The notes beneath the pieces were generated by a model, which searched no databases, was not told the DNA's origin, and worked only from the letters and a program-made list of their open reading frames with translations. This document shows, in pieces, positions 34,834-43,431 of a DNA stretch of 46,772 nucleotides. A program made the translations under genes and the position numbers. Source of the stretch: Planctomycetota bacterium (GTDB taxonomy: Bacteria > Planctomycetota > Phycisphaerae > Tepidisphaerales > Tepidisphaeraceae); assembly GCA_029777755.1 (NCBI GenBank), contig JAKORQ010000370.1:1-46772 (forward strand), read 5' to 3'. Every line of letters begins with the position of its first letter. The first letter of the stretch is position 1.

Positions 34834-35740
34834 AGAAGTAGCCTTCGCGTTTCTTCTGCTCCATGCTTGCAGCTTCATCGTGGTCGATCACGCGGCCCTG
34901 GCGTTCGGAGTTTCTTGCCACCAGCATTTCCTCGATGATCTCGGGCAAGGTGGTTGCGCTGCTCTCGATTGCCCCGGTGAGCGGGTAGCAGCCCAGGGTG
35001 CGGAAGCGCACCAGCTTCTGCACCGGCTGTTCGCCGGGGCGCAGGCGCATGCGCTCGTCATCGACCATGATCAACTGCCCGTCGCGCTCCACCACCGGGC
35101 GATGTGCCGCAAAGTACAGCGGCACGATGGGGATGTTTTCCAGGTGGATGTACTGCCAGACATCCAGCTCGGTCCAGTTGGAGAGGGGAAAGACGCGGAT
35201 TGATTCGCCCTTGTTGACCTTGCCGTTGTACAGGTTCCAGAGTTCCGGGCGTTGGTTCTTGGGGTCCCACTGGTGCATGCGGTCGCGGAAGGAGTAGACG
35301 CGCTCCTTGGCGCGGCTTTTTTCCTCGTCCCGGCGGGCGCCGCCGAAGGCTGCATCAAAGCCGTACTTGTTGAGGGCCTGCTTGAGCGCCTCGGTCTTCA
35401 TGATGTTGGTGTACTTGTTGGACCCGTGGTCGAAGGGGTTGATGCCGGCCTCGATACCCTCCTGGTTGGTGTACACGATCAGGTCGATCTTGTTCTCGCG
35501 GCAGAAACGGTCGCGGAACTCGATCATGTCGCGGAACTTCCAGGTGGTATCCACGTGCATCAGCGGGAAGGGGATCCTGCCGGGGTAAAACGCCTTCTGG
35601 GCCAGGCGCACCATGACGGAGGAGTCCTTGCCGATGGAGTAGAGCATCACGGGGTTCTCAAACTCGGCCGCCACCTCACGAATGATGTGGATGCTCTCGG
35701 CTTCGAGCTGCTTCAAGTGCGTCAGGGTATAACTGTTCAT
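34832..35740 (-). CDS. cysD: sulfate adenylyltransferase small subunit CysD
   Basis: This 302-residue protein has the standard CysD length. The PP-loop is 'MLYSIGKDSSVMVRLA'. Further signatures are 'FPLMHVDTTWKFRDMI', 'AFGGARRDEEKSRAKER' and 'VFPLSNWTELDVWQYI', with a C-terminal 'RFRTLGCYPLTGAIES'. It is the catalytic half of ATP sulfurylase and works with the CysN part of the downstream fusion. A perfect TATAAT is found on the minus strand at 35792-35797, about 50 bases upstream of ATG 35740. The gene has no clear ribosome site. Confidence 0.96.
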   Translation of the reverse strand: MNSYTLTHLKQLEAESIHIIREVAAEFENPVMLYSIGKDSSVMVRLAQKAFYPGRIPFPLMHVDTTWKFRDMIEFRDRFCRENKIDLIVYTNQEGIEAGINPFDHGSNKYTNIMKTEALKQALNKYGFDAAFGGARRDEEKSRAKERVYSFRDRMHQWDPKNQRPELWNLYNGKVNKGESIRVFPLSNWTELDVWQYIHLENIPIVPLYFAAHRPVVERDGQLIMVDDERMRLRPGEQPVQKLVRFRTLGCYPLTGAIESSATTLPEIIEEMLVARNSERQGRVIDHDEAASMEQKKREGYF

Positions 35741-36099
35741 CAGGAATCTTTTATAGCGAGGCTAGCCGGCAAAGTCTACTTACCTACTATGATTATAGGA
35801 AATTACCGCCGGTCGGCTGTCTGCCACATCATCCGCGATTTGGGGCCGGGGGAAAAGGGGTTGGTTGGAAGACGCGGGGAGGCGATAGGGCAGTAAGGCG
35901 CGGAGGCACGAACGAGCAACTAAGGGGAGCGGTTCGTCCTGGAGCAATCAGCGGACGTCTGCCCAATCGAGTGTTTTTTATCTGCAACTTCCCTTCGTCG
36001 CTTTTCTTCCTTCGTGCCTCCATCTTCCTCTCCATTCCTCTGTTATCCGCATCACAAACAGTTGCTTGATCAGCCTGCTACATTGCCTATGCTCAATGG
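35741..36099. other. divergent intergenic region between cysD and pyk
   Basis: The cysD side has a TATAAT (minus, 35792-35797) without a matching -35 box. The rest, about 35884-36050, is degenerate purine/pyrimidine repeat sequence built from GGAGGCACGAAGG-like units in both orientations. No gene is seen. Confidence 0.5.
35884..36050. repeat. GGCACGAAGG-type repeats, two orientations
   Basis: The plus strand carries GCGGAGGCACGAAC near 35897. The minus strand carries GGAGGCACGAAGG and GCGACGAAGGG near 35993-36030. They belong to the same family as 30590-30660 and 40498-40543. Confidence 0.5.
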
Positions 36100-37539
36100 G
36101 TGAAGACTCATCGTTTACCCGAACATAAGACCAAAATTGCTGCCACCATCGGGCCGGCCAGTTGCAGTGTCGAGATGATGGTGCAGTTGATCCGCGCCGG
36201 GATGAATGTGGCGCGGTTGAATTTCTCCCACGGCGATTTCCAGACCCACAGGATCAATATCGAGCGGCTTCGCCAGGCGCAACGGCTGACCGAGATGCCG
36301 CTGGCCATCATGGCGGACCTTCCCGGGCCCAAGATTCGCCTGGGCGAGATCCAGTCCGGCCCGATCCAGCTCAATGCCGGCGACCGTTACACGCTCACGA
36401 CCCGGGAGGTCGTTGGCGACAAGTCCCATGCCAGCGTGACTTTCGAGATGCTGCCCCGAGTGGTGAAGCCGGGGGATCGACTTTTCCTCAACGATGGGCT
36501 GGTGCAGCTCATCGCTGACCGGGTGACCAGTACCGATGTGGAATGTACCGTGGCGGTGGGCGGCGAGGTCAGCTCGCGCAAGGGGCTGAACCTGCCGGGC
36601 ATTGACCTTGGGATCAGCGCGTTCACCGAGCAGGATCGCGAATGCCTCGAGTTTGCCATGGAGATGGGGGTGGATGCGGTCAGCCAGTCGTTTGTCGGCT
36701 CGGCGGCCGACATCGAGGCGGTCCGCGCGGCCGCCCGTGAGAACGGGCATAACCCCTTCGTCATCGCCAAGATTGAGCGCGCCACCGCCCTTGATCGCTA
36801 TGACGAGATCCTGGAAGTGTCCGATGGCGTGATGGTGGCACGCGGCGACCTTGGCGTGGAAGTGCCGATCGAGCGTATCGCGTCAGTGCAGAAGTGGATG
36901 ATTGCGCGGGCCAACCTGGCCGGCAAGCCGGTCATCACGGCCACCCAGATGCTAGAGTCGATGGTGACCAGCCGGCTGCCCACCCGTGCCGAGGCGACGG
37001 ACGTGGCCAATGCGGTGCTGGATGGTACCGACTGCCTGATGCTCTCGGGCGAGTCGGCCGTGGGGCTGTTCCCGGTTGAGTCGGTGGCCATGCTGGCACG
37101 GATCGCCCGGGAAGCGGAGGCGGATCGTCCGCCCATTCCGCCGGAGACGCGGCGCGAGATGAAGCAGACGGGCAATCTCTCCTCGCCGCGGGCGGCGATG
37201 GCGCTGGTGGTGGAGCATGCCCTGCGCACGGTTCCCTCGGCGGCGGTTTTTGTGCCGACCCGCAGCGGCAACACCGCGAGGATGATCTCGCGCTTCAAGC
37301 CCACCGCGTGGATCGTCGCCCCGACGCGAGACCAGGCCGTGGCGCAGGGGCTGGCGTTCTCCTATGGCGTGGCGCCGATCCACATGGAGGAGGAACTGGC
37401 CGACTGGGGCGACTTCATCGAGGAGTGGATTCGCGACGCCGGCCTGTCGGGGACCACCGCCATGCTGGTGACAGGTCCATTGAGCAACCAGGCAGCCAAC
37501 CACCGCCTGGAGTTCCTCCGCATCGGCGAGAAGAAGTGA
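36100..37539 (+). CDS. pyk: pyruvate kinase
   Basis: This 479-residue enzyme starts at GTG 36100; the product then has the normal N-terminus 'HKTKIAATIGPAS'. Motifs: 'AGMNVARLNFSHGDF', 'MADLPGPKIRLGEI', a B-domain, 'VFVIAKIERATALD'-like 'FVIAKIERATAL', 'VMVARGDLGVEVP', 'KPVITATQMLESMV' and 'CLMLSGESAVGLFPVESV'. The C-domain has 'VFVPTRSGNTARMISRFKP'. It makes pyruvate and ATP from phosphoenolpyruvate and so feeds the pyruvate dehydrogenase complex encoded elsewhere in the window. No ribosome site is evident before the GTG. Confidence 0.96.
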   Translation: MKTHRLPEHKTKIAATIGPASCSVEMMVQLIRAGMNVARLNFSHGDFQTHRINIERLRQAQRLTEMPLAIMADLPGPKIRLGEIQSGPIQLNAGDRYTLTTREVVGDKSHASVTFEMLPRVVKPGDRLFLNDGLVQLIADRVTSTDVECTVAVGGEVSSRKGLNLPGIDLGISAFTEQDRECLEFAMEMGVDAVSQSFVGSAADIEAVRAAARENGHNPFVIAKIERATALDRYDEILEVSDGVMVARGDLGVEVPIERIASVQKWMIARANLAGKPVITATQMLESMVTSRLPTRAEATDVANAVLDGTDCLMLSGESAVGLFPVESVAMLARIAREAEADRPPIPPETRREMKQTGNLSSPRAAMALVVEHALRTVPSAAVFVPTRSGNTARMISRFKPTAWIVAPTRDQAVAQGLAFSYGVAPIHMEEELADWGDFIEEWIRDAGLSGTTAMLVTGPLSNQAANHRLEFLRIGEKK

Positions 37540-37690
37540 CATGCCGCGGCGTCGGCTGACTCGCCCGCGCGCAAAGGTACTCAGGGATGTGCACGGTGGC
37601 GCAGTGATGCCATCGAGCACGATAAAGCGAGATGGCACGCATCAGTCGGCTTGTCCGGGCGGATGCGTGCCATCAGCTTTCGCCAGTCAC

Positions 37691-38728
37691 CTACTTCATC
37701 GTCTTGGGGGCAACCCACTTGTTCTTCTTGAAGCCTTCGTACATCGCTTCCATGACGGCCGGGCGATAGGCGGCCTCGCGCACGGAGACCACCTTAGCGC
37801 TGGTGTCGCCGCAGATGGCGTTGAGCCAGCTATCCAGGCCGGCCGGGACGCCGGTCAGGCCTTCGTAGGGAGCCTCGCCGGTGCTGTTGAGCTTATCGCA
37901 CTTGAAGTAGAGCTTGTTGTTGATGATGGCGGCATGCGCCTCGGTGCCGCTGATGAGGAAGGATACGGGGTTGGCCACGTCATCCCAGCCGGCGGCCAGC
38001 GTGCCGATCACACCGTTTTTGAACTTGATCAGACCTTCGCCGCACTCATCGCAGAAGCTGTCGCCGTTCTGGTAGCGCTTGGTGCCGGGGGAGATGACGG
38101 CGGTGGCGCTTTCCACCTCGCCCATCAGCCAGAGCATGATATCGAGCATGTGGGTGCCCAGGTCGCCGAAGGCGCCCACGCCGGCGACGGCGGGGTCGGC
38201 CATCCAGCGCCAGTCCTCGGCGACGTTGTCCGGCTTGGCCTTGAACCAGTCGCCCAGAGCGCCGCCGTGGCAGTTGCTGCCGCGGACGCGGGTGATCTGG
38301 CCGAAGGTTCCCTTCTCCACGTGCTCCTTGATGAACAGGATGTTCGGGTTGCCGCGCATGAAGTAGCCGGTGGAGAAGATCACGCCGGCTTTCTCGACCG
38401 CCTTGGCCATGGCATAGCTGTCCTTTGAGCCCATGCCCAGCGGCTTCTCGGCGAAGATGTGCTTCTTTGCCTTCGCGGCGGCGAGGACCAGTTCCTGGTG
38501 GCGGTTGGTCTCGGAGCAGATGATGACGCCGGCGATCTCCTTGTCGGCGAAGATCTCGTTTACGTCGCTGACGACGGTAGCGCCGGATTCGCGGCCCCAG
38601 CGCTCGGCACGGGCTGGCGTGGGATCCCAGGCTTTGCTGATCCGCAACTGTTGGCCGCGATTGTTGATGTTCTTCACAAAGCCCGGCGTGTGAATGTGGG
38701 CGCACCCGACAAGTCCGATATTGATCAT
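37691..38728 (-). CDS. Gfo/Idh/MocA family oxidoreductase
   Basis: ATG 38728 has AAGGAGA upstream (345 residues); the open frame extends to 38779 but into a non-coding lead. The N-terminal NAD(P)-binding fold reads 'MINIGLVGCAHIHTPGF'. The family signature is 'HIFAEKPLGMGSKDSYAMAK', with 'GTFGQITRVRGSNCHG' and 'GDLGTHMLDIMLWLMGEV' in the C-terminal domain. It is probably a sugar or cyclitol dehydrogenase or related enzyme, but the substrate is unknown. No signal peptide. A tRNA-Arg gene lies 55 bases upstream on the same strand. Confidence 0.9.
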   Translation of the reverse strand: MINIGLVGCAHIHTPGFVKNINNRGQQLRISKAWDPTPARAERWGRESGATVVSDVNEIFADKEIAGVIICSETNRHQELVLAAAKAKKHIFAEKPLGMGSKDSYAMAKAVEKAGVIFSTGYFMRGNPNILFIKEHVEKGTFGQITRVRGSNCHGGALGDWFKAKPDNVAEDWRWMADPAVAGVGAFGDLGTHMLDIMLWLMGEVESATAVISPGTKRYQNGDSFCDECGEGLIKFKNGVIGTLAAGWDDVANPVSFLISGTEAHAAIINNKLYFKCDKLNSTGEAPYEGLTGVPAGLDSWLNAICGDTSAKVVSVREAAYRPAVMEAMYEGFKKNKWVAPKTMK

Positions 38729-38783
38729 CTGGCAGTCTCCTTCACCAAGCCAGCGGAGAAGCGCTGGATAAAAATGCAAAAAA

Positions 38784-38857
38784 CGCAGCCGGCAGGATTC
38801 GAACCTGCGACCGTCGGATTAGAAATCCGATGCTCTATCCAGCTGAGCTACGGCTGC
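38784..38857 (-). tRNA. tRNA-Arg (anticodon TCT)
   Basis: The minus strand folds into a standard cloverleaf of 74 bases: acceptor GCAGCCG/CGGCTGC, D arm GCTC...GAGC, anticodon stem TCGGA/TCCGA with loop TTTCTAA (anticodon TCT, reads AGA/AGG), and T arm GCAGG-TTCGAAT-CCTGC. CCA is not encoded; the 3' side goes straight into a T run. Confidence 0.97.
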
Positions 38858-38970
38858 ACCTGGAGGACGATGATAGCAGGTTCCCCGCATCTGTGGGAGA
38901 ACCCCGGCGTGCGAGGCAAAATAATGGAAAGCTGCGCCTGGGAGGATGCATTGCACGGCGAACTTAAGCA

Positions 38971-39000
38971 CGGGAGCGCGGGTTATCGCCCGCGCTCCTG
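38971..39000. repeat. palindrome downstream of the porin gene
   Basis: GGAGCGCGGG (38973-38982) and CCCGCGCTCC (38989-38998) form a perfect ten-base stem around TTATCG, 31 bases past the porin stop (minus strand). No T run follows. It belongs to the family with cores of the GCGGG...CCCGC type seen also at 9642 and 26708. Confidence 0.6.
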
Positions 39001-39030
39001 TCGCTGGATGTACTTTTCTATGTATTCCGA

Positions 39031-40371
39031 CTACAGCAGGAGCTGGAACTGCACTCGCCCGACCACCTGGGTATCGTCGGAGTCCTGGCCGACGATATTC
39101 AGACCGGATTGGCCGCTGGGCGCGCCATCGGGCAGGTAGACCACATCCGCGGTCAGCTTGGCGTTGTGGCCGGAGATGTAGTAGTTCACGCCGACGGTGT
39201 ACTCGTGCACGCGATCCTTGCCGCCGGCCGCGAATACGTCCTTGTCCCACTGCACCATGTCCCATCGGCCGAAGATTTCCGTCTTGTCGTTGAGCATGTA
39301 GCCTGCCTGCACGACGTAGCCGTAGTTATTGGCGCTGGTACCGTCCTTCAGGTCGAAGGTGTTGCCCAGTGCGGCCACATACACTCCCAGGCCGGGGATG
39401 GCGTGCGGTTCCCACTGCAGGTCGAGGGCGTAGAGGTAAAGCTCGCCGTCGGTCCCCTCGCTGCGGTGAACGCCGCCGCCGAGGACCAGCAGATCGTCCT
39501 TGTTGCCGCGGGCGGTGAAGTCATCGTACGCCTTCCAGTTGTCGCCCATCAGCAGAAACTCCGCGCGCGCGCTGGTTGCGTAGCGGATGGTGGAGAAGGC
39601 CGCCGGGGCGCCCGGCGCCGGCGATGCGCCCAGCGACTGGTCGCGCCAACCGGTGTTGGCCGAGCCTGCGCCGTCGGAGAACGCGGCCGAGACGCGCAGC
39701 TTACCCGTGCTGTAGGTGATGCCCACTCCCTGCACATACTCGGAGAGGCTGTCCACCAGCACGCGGTTGGCGTAGCTCTGCTCGGTGGCAAGCTGCCGGC
39801 TGGAGCTGACCAATGCCTCATGGCTTGTCAGGTCCTCGAACTGGCCGGCCACGATGGAGAAGTTCTTGCCCAGGCAATAACGGATCCAGCCATCCTCCAG
39901 GCGCATGTTGCCGTTGCCGCGATCTGTCGCCCACTGGAATTTGTAGGTGAGATCCTTTGCCAGCAGATTGCCGGCGATGCCGAGCTTCATTCGCCGTAGC
40001 TCAAAGCCATCGTCATAGACGCTGCCGCCGTCGGCATCCTGGTAGCTGCCGGCGTAGCGGAACTGGAACTGTGCGGTGGGGTAGAGGCTGAAATTGCCAT
40101 CCTCGCTGGCGATGGTGAATCGGCCATTGCGATAGCCGGCCGTGAACTGCTCGGGCCTGGGCAGTTCGCTGCGGCGGTCAGCGTCAGAGACCACCTGCTG
40201 CAAGGTTACCTGGGCCTTTGCCTGAGCCTCCTGCTGCGCCTCGAGCGTTTGGATCTTCTGCTGGAGGGCGTTGAGCTGGGCCTTGAGCTCCTCAAGGGAG
40301 GCATCCGCCGCCATCGCCAGCGAACCACAGGTGATCGTAGCGAAGGCCGGTAGGAAACGACGAACGAACAT
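39031..40371 (-). CDS. outer-membrane porin (OprO/P-like)
   Basis: This 446-residue protein starts at ATG 40371 behind AAAGGAG and has a signal peptide ending near 'LAMA' (about residue 21). A coiled-coil region follows ('LEELKAQLNALQQKIQTLE', about 26-55), as in trimeric porins. Then comes a long run of alternating beta strands with 'FSLYPTAQFQFRYAG' and 'GFELRRMKLGIAGNLLAKDL'. The C-terminus is a final strand, '...VGRVQFQLLL', ending in Leu rather than the usual Phe. It is likely a general or phosphate-selective diffusion porin. A 15-base palindrome sits just upstream of the ribosome site. Confidence 0.85.
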   Translation of the reverse strand: MFVRRFLPAFATITCGSLAMAADASLEELKAQLNALQQKIQTLEAQQEAQAKAQVTLQQVVSDADRRSELPRPEQFTAGYRNGRFTIASEDGNFSLYPTAQFQFRYAGSYQDADGGSVYDDGFELRRMKLGIAGNLLAKDLTYKFQWATDRGNGNMRLEDGWIRYCLGKNFSIVAGQFEDLTSHEALVSSSRQLATEQSYANRVLVDSLSEYVQGVGITYSTGKLRVSAAFSDGAGSANTGWRDQSLGASPAPGAPAAFSTIRYATSARAEFLLMGDNWKAYDDFTARGNKDDLLVLGGGVHRSEGTDGELYLYALDLQWEPHAIPGLGVYVAALGNTFDLKDGTSANNYGYVVQAGYMLNDKTEIFGRWDMVQWDKDVFAAGGKDRVHEYTVGVNYYISGHNAKLTADVVYLPDGAPSGQSGLNIVGQDSDDTQVVGRVQFQLLL

Positions 40372-40388
40372 AAAAGCTCCTTTGTCCT

Positions 40389-40403
40389 GCGGCCAATGGC
40401 CGC
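40389..40403. promoter_or_regulatory. palindrome in the porin leader
   Basis: GCGGCCA (40389-40395) and TGGCCGC (40397-40403) are a perfect dyad around one base. It lies about 18-32 bases upstream of the porin ATG, so it could be an operator or a leader hairpin. Confidence 0.4.
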
Positions 40404-40497
40404 GATTTACGCACGCTCAGCAACCTGAGCGGTGAGGGGATTATCTTCAGGATTGCTTAGTGAGCGATAGCTTGATGTAAGAATTGGGTTAAGGGGG

Positions 40498-40543
40498 AAG
40501 GCACGAAGGAGAAGGGACGAAGCGACGAAGGGAAAGCTGCCGT
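40498..40543 (+). repeat. GACGAAGG-type purine repeat
   Basis: The stretch reads GAAGGCACGAAGG..., then GGGACGAAGCGACGAAGGG. It is the cleanest copy of the family also present at 30590-30660 and 35884-36050. Confidence 0.6.
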
Positions 40544-40695
40544 GTGTGCCCTCGGGCACAGATGGGGGAATTTTGTTGTCCGGCGGGCGTTGCGCTAAAT
40601 AGGGTTCCCCTTAAACGGGGATCTGAAAAGATGATACAGTAAGGTGCACAGTGAGCGATCCCATCTGTTTGAGAGGCGAGGAGTAAGCGAAGCGA

Positions 40696-41385
40696 ATGCC
40701 CGGACGTGATTCACAAGCCGCCAGCCGGAAGTCCAGGACCAAGCCGGCCACGCCAGCTCCGGGCAAGTCCGAGGAACAGACGAGCTTCGAGCCGGCATCG
40801 CTGGGCAAGACCCCTGACGAGCAGCTGATGCGCCGTGTGCAGCAGGGAGACAAGCAGGCGTTCGCCATCATCTACGAGCGCTACAACGGCGCGGTCCTCT
40901 CCTATCTGTACCGCATGCTTGGCAACCTGGAAGACGTCGAGGCGATCGGCCAGGAGGTGTTTTTACGCGCGTTCCGCTTCGCTCCCACCTACAAGTATCC
41001 CCAGAAATTCTCGACCTGGCTGTTCACCATCACGCGCAACCTGGCGATCAACCACGCCCGCAAGCGCAAGCGCAGCCCGATCCGCACCATGACCGAGCTG
41101 AACCTGCAGGGATCGGAAGAGCGCGGCGACGCCTACCAGGTGGCGGCGAAGGCAACCAATGACGTGGAGAAGCGCGAGGAGATCGCCCGCATCCTGGTGG
41201 CGCTGGATGACCTGCCCACTGACCAGAAGGAGGTCATCATGATGGGCATTTTCCAGGACCTGAGCTACGCGGAGATGGAGGAGATAACCGGCACCAAGGC
41301 GGTGACGCTGCGGTCGCGCATGTTTCACGGGTTGCGGCGGCTGGCAAAGCTGATCGGCGGCAACGACTCGCCGCGCCTGCGATAG
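40696..41385 (+). CDS. ECF-type RNA polymerase sigma factor
   Basis: This 229-residue sigma factor starts at ATG 40696. A Lys/Pro-rich N-terminus of about 35 residues precedes region 2 ('YERYNGAVLSYLYRMLGN', 'AIGQEVFLRAFR', then 'STWLFTITRNLAINHARK'). Region 4 (about 165-225) reads 'LPTDQKEVIMMGIFQDLSYAEM' in pieces, with a normal helix-turn-helix. Regions 3 and the long linker are absent or short, as in ECF (group 4) sigma factors. It heads a block with a membrane-anchored protein, MoxR, a pseudokinase and DUF58, and probably directs some of these and perhaps its own gene. Confidence 0.93.
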   Translation: MPGRDSQAASRKSRTKPATPAPGKSEEQTSFEPASLGKTPDEQLMRRVQQGDKQAFAIIYERYNGAVLSYLYRMLGNLEDVEAIGQEVFLRAFRFAPTYKYPQKFSTWLFTITRNLAINHARKRKRSPIRTMTELNLQGSEERGDAYQVAAKATNDVEKREEIARILVALDDLPTDQKEVIMMGIFQDLSYAEMEEITGTKAVTLRSRMFHGLRRLAKLIGGNDSPRLR

Positions 41386-41413
41386 TACATACATGAGGAT
41401 TTCGAGCTAGCGA

Positions 41414-42376
41414 ATGCAGAGTATGGATATCCAATCCGAGGAGTTTGAGCTTCTCCTGGCCGAGGCGCTTCGGGCAGGCCCGGGTACGCCATCCTGGCGG
41501 CAGGCCGTGGAGATCCTGCGCGATGCCGGGGAAAAAGGTGAGGAGTTTGCCATGCTCTGCCGGGCGCGGGAGGACCTGGCCAGCGGGCGGGAGTATCGCA
41601 GCATCCAGGCTGGCCCGGGGTTCACGCGCAAGCTCATGGAGAGCATTGACGATATCGAGAAGCGGCAATGGAATCTGCCGACGGCCAACATTGTCGCGAC
41701 GCTGGCGGTGATGATCGTCACGCTGGTGGTGGTGATCGGGGCGTGGATGCTGTTTGCCCCGGCGAAGGAGATCCGTACCGAGGCGGAACTGCTGGAGACG
41801 TACTTCGTCACGCCGGCCGCGGTCGCCGAGTTCCATACCGAGCAGCCGGCCGGTCTCAAGCCGCTGGGCGTGCTGCCGATCGTGGTGGAAGGCGGCGCCA
41901 AGGTACAGGTGCAGACGCGCAGGACGGAAAAACCCGTGGGCGGCGGGTTTGTGATGGACAGGGCAGTCGCGGCCGATGAGACGATCGCAGTGGAGAGCGC
42001 CATCGAGATCGATCGGGCTGATACTGACCTGATCACGCAGCTTTACGTGACGGATCGGCCTGATTTCGCGGCCGACACGGGGCTTACGTCGCATGAACTG
42101 GTCTGTCTGGTGGAAAACGGGCGGGCGCGGGTGGTGCTTCCCGATGGCAGGACGGCGCAGGAAGCTGCGTTGGCGGCGCCGACAGGGCGAGTGAACCTGC
42201 GGATCCGCCTGAATCGGGACTGGGCCGTGGTGGAGATGGACGGCAAGGCAATCTGGCAGGGGCGGCATGGCCTCTCCGGCGAGGATACGCGGTATTTTGG
42301 TGTTCGACTGCTGACACTGGGCGGGGAGAAGAGCACCGGGGTATCGATCGAGTCACTCAGGCTGCTCAAGCCTTAA
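41414..42376 (+). CDS. single-pass membrane protein, anti-sigma-like position
   Basis: This 320-residue protein has a cytoplasmic N-terminal part of about 90 residues rich in Glu/Leu ('EEFELLLAEALRAGPGTPSW'), one membrane helix at about 91-114, and an outer domain. The outer domain ends in a jelly-roll-like stretch ('VNLRIRLNRDWAVVEMDGKAIWQG', 'RYFGVRLLTLGG') resembling LamG or laminin-type sandwich folds. Its place immediately after the sigma gene (28 bases) suggests an anti-sigma factor that holds the sigma factor until an outside ligand is sensed. I see no zinc-binding anti-sigma motif, so this is inference. The family is not recognised otherwise. Confidence 0.7.
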   Translation: MQSMDIQSEEFELLLAEALRAGPGTPSWRQAVEILRDAGEKGEEFAMLCRAREDLASGREYRSIQAGPGFTRKLMESIDDIEKRQWNLPTANIVATLAVMIVTLVVVIGAWMLFAPAKEIRTEAELLETYFVTPAAVAEFHTEQPAGLKPLGVLPIVVEGGAKVQVQTRRTEKPVGGGFVMDRAVAADETIAVESAIEIDRADTDLITQLYVTDRPDFAADTGLTSHELVCLVENGRARVVLPDGRTAQEAALAAPTGRVNLRIRLNRDWAVVEMDGKAIWQGRHGLSGEDTRYFGVRLLTLGGEKSTGVSIESLRLLKP

Positions 42377-42393
42377 TGCAGGAAGGATCGGGA

Positions 42394-43431
42394 ATGTCGG
42401 TGCAGGAAATCTCGCAGGTGACCAGCTCATCGGACATCAAGGCGGCGGAGTATCTGGCCGATGCCTGCCGGCAGCTTCGCTCGGAACTGGCGAAGGTAAT
42501 CGTTGGCCAGGAGCTGGTGGTGGAGGAGATGCTGATCGCCATGCTCGCCCGCGGGCACTGCCTGATGCAGGGCGTGCCGGGGCTGGCCAAGACGCTGCTG
42601 ATCTCCACGGTGGCGCAGGCGTTGGAGCTGTCCTTCCACCGCATCCAGTTCACGCCCGACCTGATGCCCTCAGACATCACCGGCACCGACATCCTTCAGG
42701 AGGACGTGGAGACGGGGCATCGCAAGTTTGAGTTTCAACGCGGGCCGATTTTCGCGAACCTGCTGCTGGCCGATGAGATCAACCGCACGCCTCCCAAGAC
42801 GCAGGCAGCGCTGCTGCAAGCGATGCAGGAGCGGCAGGTGACGGCCGGTAGTCGCACGCTGGATCTGCCCGACCCGTTTTTCGTGTTGGCGACACAGAAC
42901 CCGATCGAGCAGGAAGGCACGTATCCGCTGCCCGAGGCGCAGCTCGACCGATTCATGTTCATGGTGCTCGTGAAGTACCCGCAGCGCGACGAGGAACTGG
43001 AGATTCTCAAGCGCACCACCAGCCAGAGCGCGGCGAAGGTCAAGCGCGTGCTGGGGGCGGAGCGCCTGATAGAGCTACAGGACCTGGTTCGCCGGGTGCC
43101 GGTGAGCGATCACGTGTTCAACTATGCCCTGGATATCGTTCGCGCGACGCGCCCGAACGAGCCGGAGGCGTCTGACTTTGTGCGTCACTGGGTATCGTGG
43201 GGCGCGGGCCCGCGTGCGGGACAGTACCTGATCCTGGCGGGCAAGGCGCGGGCGCTGCTGTATGGGCGGCTGTATGTCACGACCGAGGATATCGAGGCGG
43301 TGACGCCGCCGGTGCTGCGGCATCGCCTTATCCCCAGCTTCAATGCCGAGGCGGAGGGGATCACCGTCGAGCATATAATCGCGAAGATCCTCTCGCTGGT
43401 TCCCAAGGGTAATGGCGAGCGGCTACTGTGA
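42394..43431 (+). CDS. MoxR-family AAA+ ATPase
   Basis: ATG 42394 lies after AGGAAGGA (345 residues); an earlier ATG at 42376 overlaps the preceding stop. The AAA+ core has Walker A 'GVPGLAKT' (60-67) and Walker B 'LLLADEIN' (123-130), followed by 'RTPPKTQAALLQAMQERQVT' in pieces, and 'PFFVLATQNPIEQEGTYPLPEAQLDRF', typical of MoxR. MoxR ATPases act with vWA proteins, here DUF58, as chaperones that insert metals or assemble protein complexes. The downstream pseudokinase starts within the last codon of this gene. Confidence 0.95.
   Translation: MSVQEISQVTSSSDIKAAEYLADACRQLRSELAKVIVGQELVVEEMLIAMLARGHCLMQGVPGLAKTLLISTVAQALELSFHRIQFTPDLMPSDITGTDILQEDVETGHRKFEFQRGPIFANLLLADEINRTPPKTQAALLQAMQERQVTAGSRTLDLPDPFFVLATQNPIEQEGTYPLPEAQLDRFMFMVLVKYPQRDEELEILKRTTSQSAAKVKRVLGAERLIELQDLVRRVPVSDHVFNYALDIVRATRPNEPEASDFVRHWVSWGAGPRAGQYLILAGKARALLYGRLYVTTEDIEAVTPPVLRHRLIPSFNAEAEGITVEHIIAKILSLVPKGNGERLL

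Larger units (their letters stand above)
40372..40695. other. divergent intergenic region between porin and sigma factor
   Basis: Close to the porin start is a palindrome (40389-40403). Further right is a GACGAAGG-type stretch (40498-40543). A small inverted repeat TCCCC-TTAAAC-GGGGA (about 40606-40621) lies roughly 75 bases before the sigma-factor start. No gene is seen. Confidence 0.5.
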
